Below are positions 14,468 to 15,328 of a stretch of 15,328 nt of DNA, piece after piece; the first letter of the stretch is position 1; each line of letters begins with the position of its first letter. The DNA lies in assembly GCA_002715665.1 (NCBI GenBank), contig PAZO01000018.1, positions 14,845 through 30,172 on the forward strand, read 5' to 3'. Origin of the DNA: Chloroflexota bacterium (lineage in GTDB: Bacteria; Chloroflexota; Dehalococcoidia; SAR202; GCA-002694895). Both the position numbers and the translations under genes were made by a program. The notes beneath the pieces are model-generated. The model saw nothing but the letters and a program-made list of their open reading frames with translations. It did not search any database and had not been told where the DNA came from.

Positions 14468-15328
14468 ATGTCAACTACACCATTATCAGGATCTGAATTA
14501 GAAGATTTAAAATTAATGGCTCAAAAACATTTTTGGCCTCATGCAAAGCCAGCAGGTGATGTTTCTGCAGAAACAGGCTTGAAAACTATAACAAAAGGTG
14601 ACGGGGTTTGGCTATATGATGAAAACAATGACCCATGGTACGATACCACATCCTGTTTATGGTTAGTAAACCTAGGACATGGTAGAACTGACATTGCTGA
14701 TGCTGCTTATGAACAAATGAAAGAGGTTAGCTTTACACCAATGGGGTCCTTTAGCCCTCCTGCTGCTAAATTGTCAGCAAAAATTGCGTCCTACGCACCT
14801 GACAAGGATTCTAGGATCTTTTTTGTATCTGGAGGAGCTGAGGCCAATGAAACTGCTCTTAAGATGGCTAGAAAATTTCATTTAAATAACGGAGAAGGAA
14901 CAAGATATAAAGTAATAAGCAGAAGAAATTCATATCACGGAGCAACTTATGCAACAATGAGTATGGGAGGAGGGACTCGTCCTCCTCATGAATTCGAACC
15001 TCTTATGCCAGGTAGTGTAAAGATAGCAAATTATGACAGTTACAGATTAGGATTTAATGCAATATCTGAAGAACAGGCAAGCGAACAATATGCTAAAGAT
15101 CTAGAAAGAGCTATATTAGGCCATAACCCTTCAACAGTCTCTGCATTTATTGCCGAACCTATTTCTACTGCAACAGGAATTCACGTACCAAATAAAGCTT
15201 ATTTCCAAATGATAAGAGAGATATGTGATAAATATGGGGTATTAATGATATCAGATGAAGTTATAACAGGTTTCGGAAGAACAGGGTCATGGTTTGCGAT
15301 AGAGCAATGGGATGTAACTCCAGATATA
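14468..15328 (+). CDS. Class III PLP aminotransferase, 5' part (window cuts the 3' end)
   Basis: The first 287 residues are present, starting MSTTPLSGSELEDL; the family is about 430-460 residues, so the last third lies beyond the window. Class III (omega/acetylornithine-type) features are clear: GDGVWLYDENNDPWYDTTS (44-62), FVSGGAEANETALKMAR (119-135) binding the PLP phosphate, SYHGATYATMS (155-165) stacking on the ring, FIAEPI and ISDEVITGFGRTG (261-273) with Asp263 on the pyridine nitrogen. The catalytic lysine is expected just past the end. These enzymes use omega-amino acids, diamines or beta-alanine, usually with pyruvate or 2-oxoglutarate; the substrate cannot be told here. It probably shares a transcript with the class IV aminotransferase. 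No stop or frameshift occurs within the visible part. Confidence 0.92.
   Translation, partial: MSTTPLSGSELEDLKLMAQKHFWPHAKPAGDVSAETGLKTITKGDGVWLYDENNDPWYDTTSCLWLVNLGHGRTDIADAAYEQMKEVSFTPMGSFSPPAAKLSAKIASYAPDKDSRIFFVSGGAEANETALKMARKFHLNNGEGTRYKVISRRNSYHGATYATMSMGGGTRPPHEFEPLMPGSVKIANYDSYRLGFNAISEEQASEQYAKDLERAILGHNPSTVSAFIAEPISTATGIHVPNKAYFQMIREICDKYGVLMISDEVITGFGRTGSWFAIEQWDVTPDI

Noticed and set aside
1..15328. Transposon, prophage, CRISPR, toxin-antitoxin, restriction or secretion genes
   Set aside because: All coding space is filled by conserved housekeeping families; no terminal repeats, spaced direct repeats or recombinase catalytic motifs were seen. The recombinase-like domain at 7137 lacks the catalytic half.

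Overview
The window is a compact, AT-rich piece of bacterial chromosome (about one third G+C by eye). Every open stretch is housekeeping or core-metabolic coding sequence with short spacers. I see no mobile element, CRISPR array, tRNA or rRNA, and no gene-free stretch longer than about 135 bases. The 7Fe-type ferredoxin, AcnA-type aconitase, short bacterial AhcY and long Pol I, together with low G+C and tight packing, suggest a streamlined free-living aerobe. A low-GC marine lineage, for instance of the Chloroflexota/SAR202 kind, is my guess, but gene content alone does not prove it.

Layout, left to right. (1) 1-1279: a divergent pair, the 5' part of a fakA/yloV-type DAK2-domain gene on minus and rpmB (ribosomal protein L28) on plus, around a 107-bp shared control region. 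(2) 1281-4215, minus: a two-gene unit, 7Fe ferredoxin then aconitase. (3) 4314/4350-8021, plus: polA followed 18 bases later by a greA-family gene with an unusual N-terminal domain that looks like the core-binding (SAM-like) domain of tyrosine recombinases. (4) 8018-13382, minus: rhodanese, PfkB-family kinase, adenosylhomocysteinase (ahcY), methionine adenosyltransferase (metK) and phosphoglucomutase/phosphomannomutase, mostly spaced 13-20 bases apart, with a 131-bp leader before ahcY. (5) 13482-15328, plus: a branched-chain-type class IV aminotransferase and a class III aminotransferase cut by the window end.

How the parts fit together. MetK makes S-adenosylmethionine and AhcY hydrolyses the S-adenosylhomocysteine left after methylation. 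The adjacent PfkB-family kinase is a reasonable candidate to clear the adenosine product. The rhodanese could serve sulfur transfer in the same unit. Ferredoxin and aconitase are both Fe-S proteins of central metabolism.

The observations most worth following are the recombinase-domain/GreA fusion co-transcribed with polA, the likely non-canonical (AUU/AUA) start of polA just before an AAAAAT hexamer repeat, and the two convergent gene pairs that end on top of each other with no terminator. I do not see a large undescribed multi-gene system; the GreA fusion is the closest thing to one.
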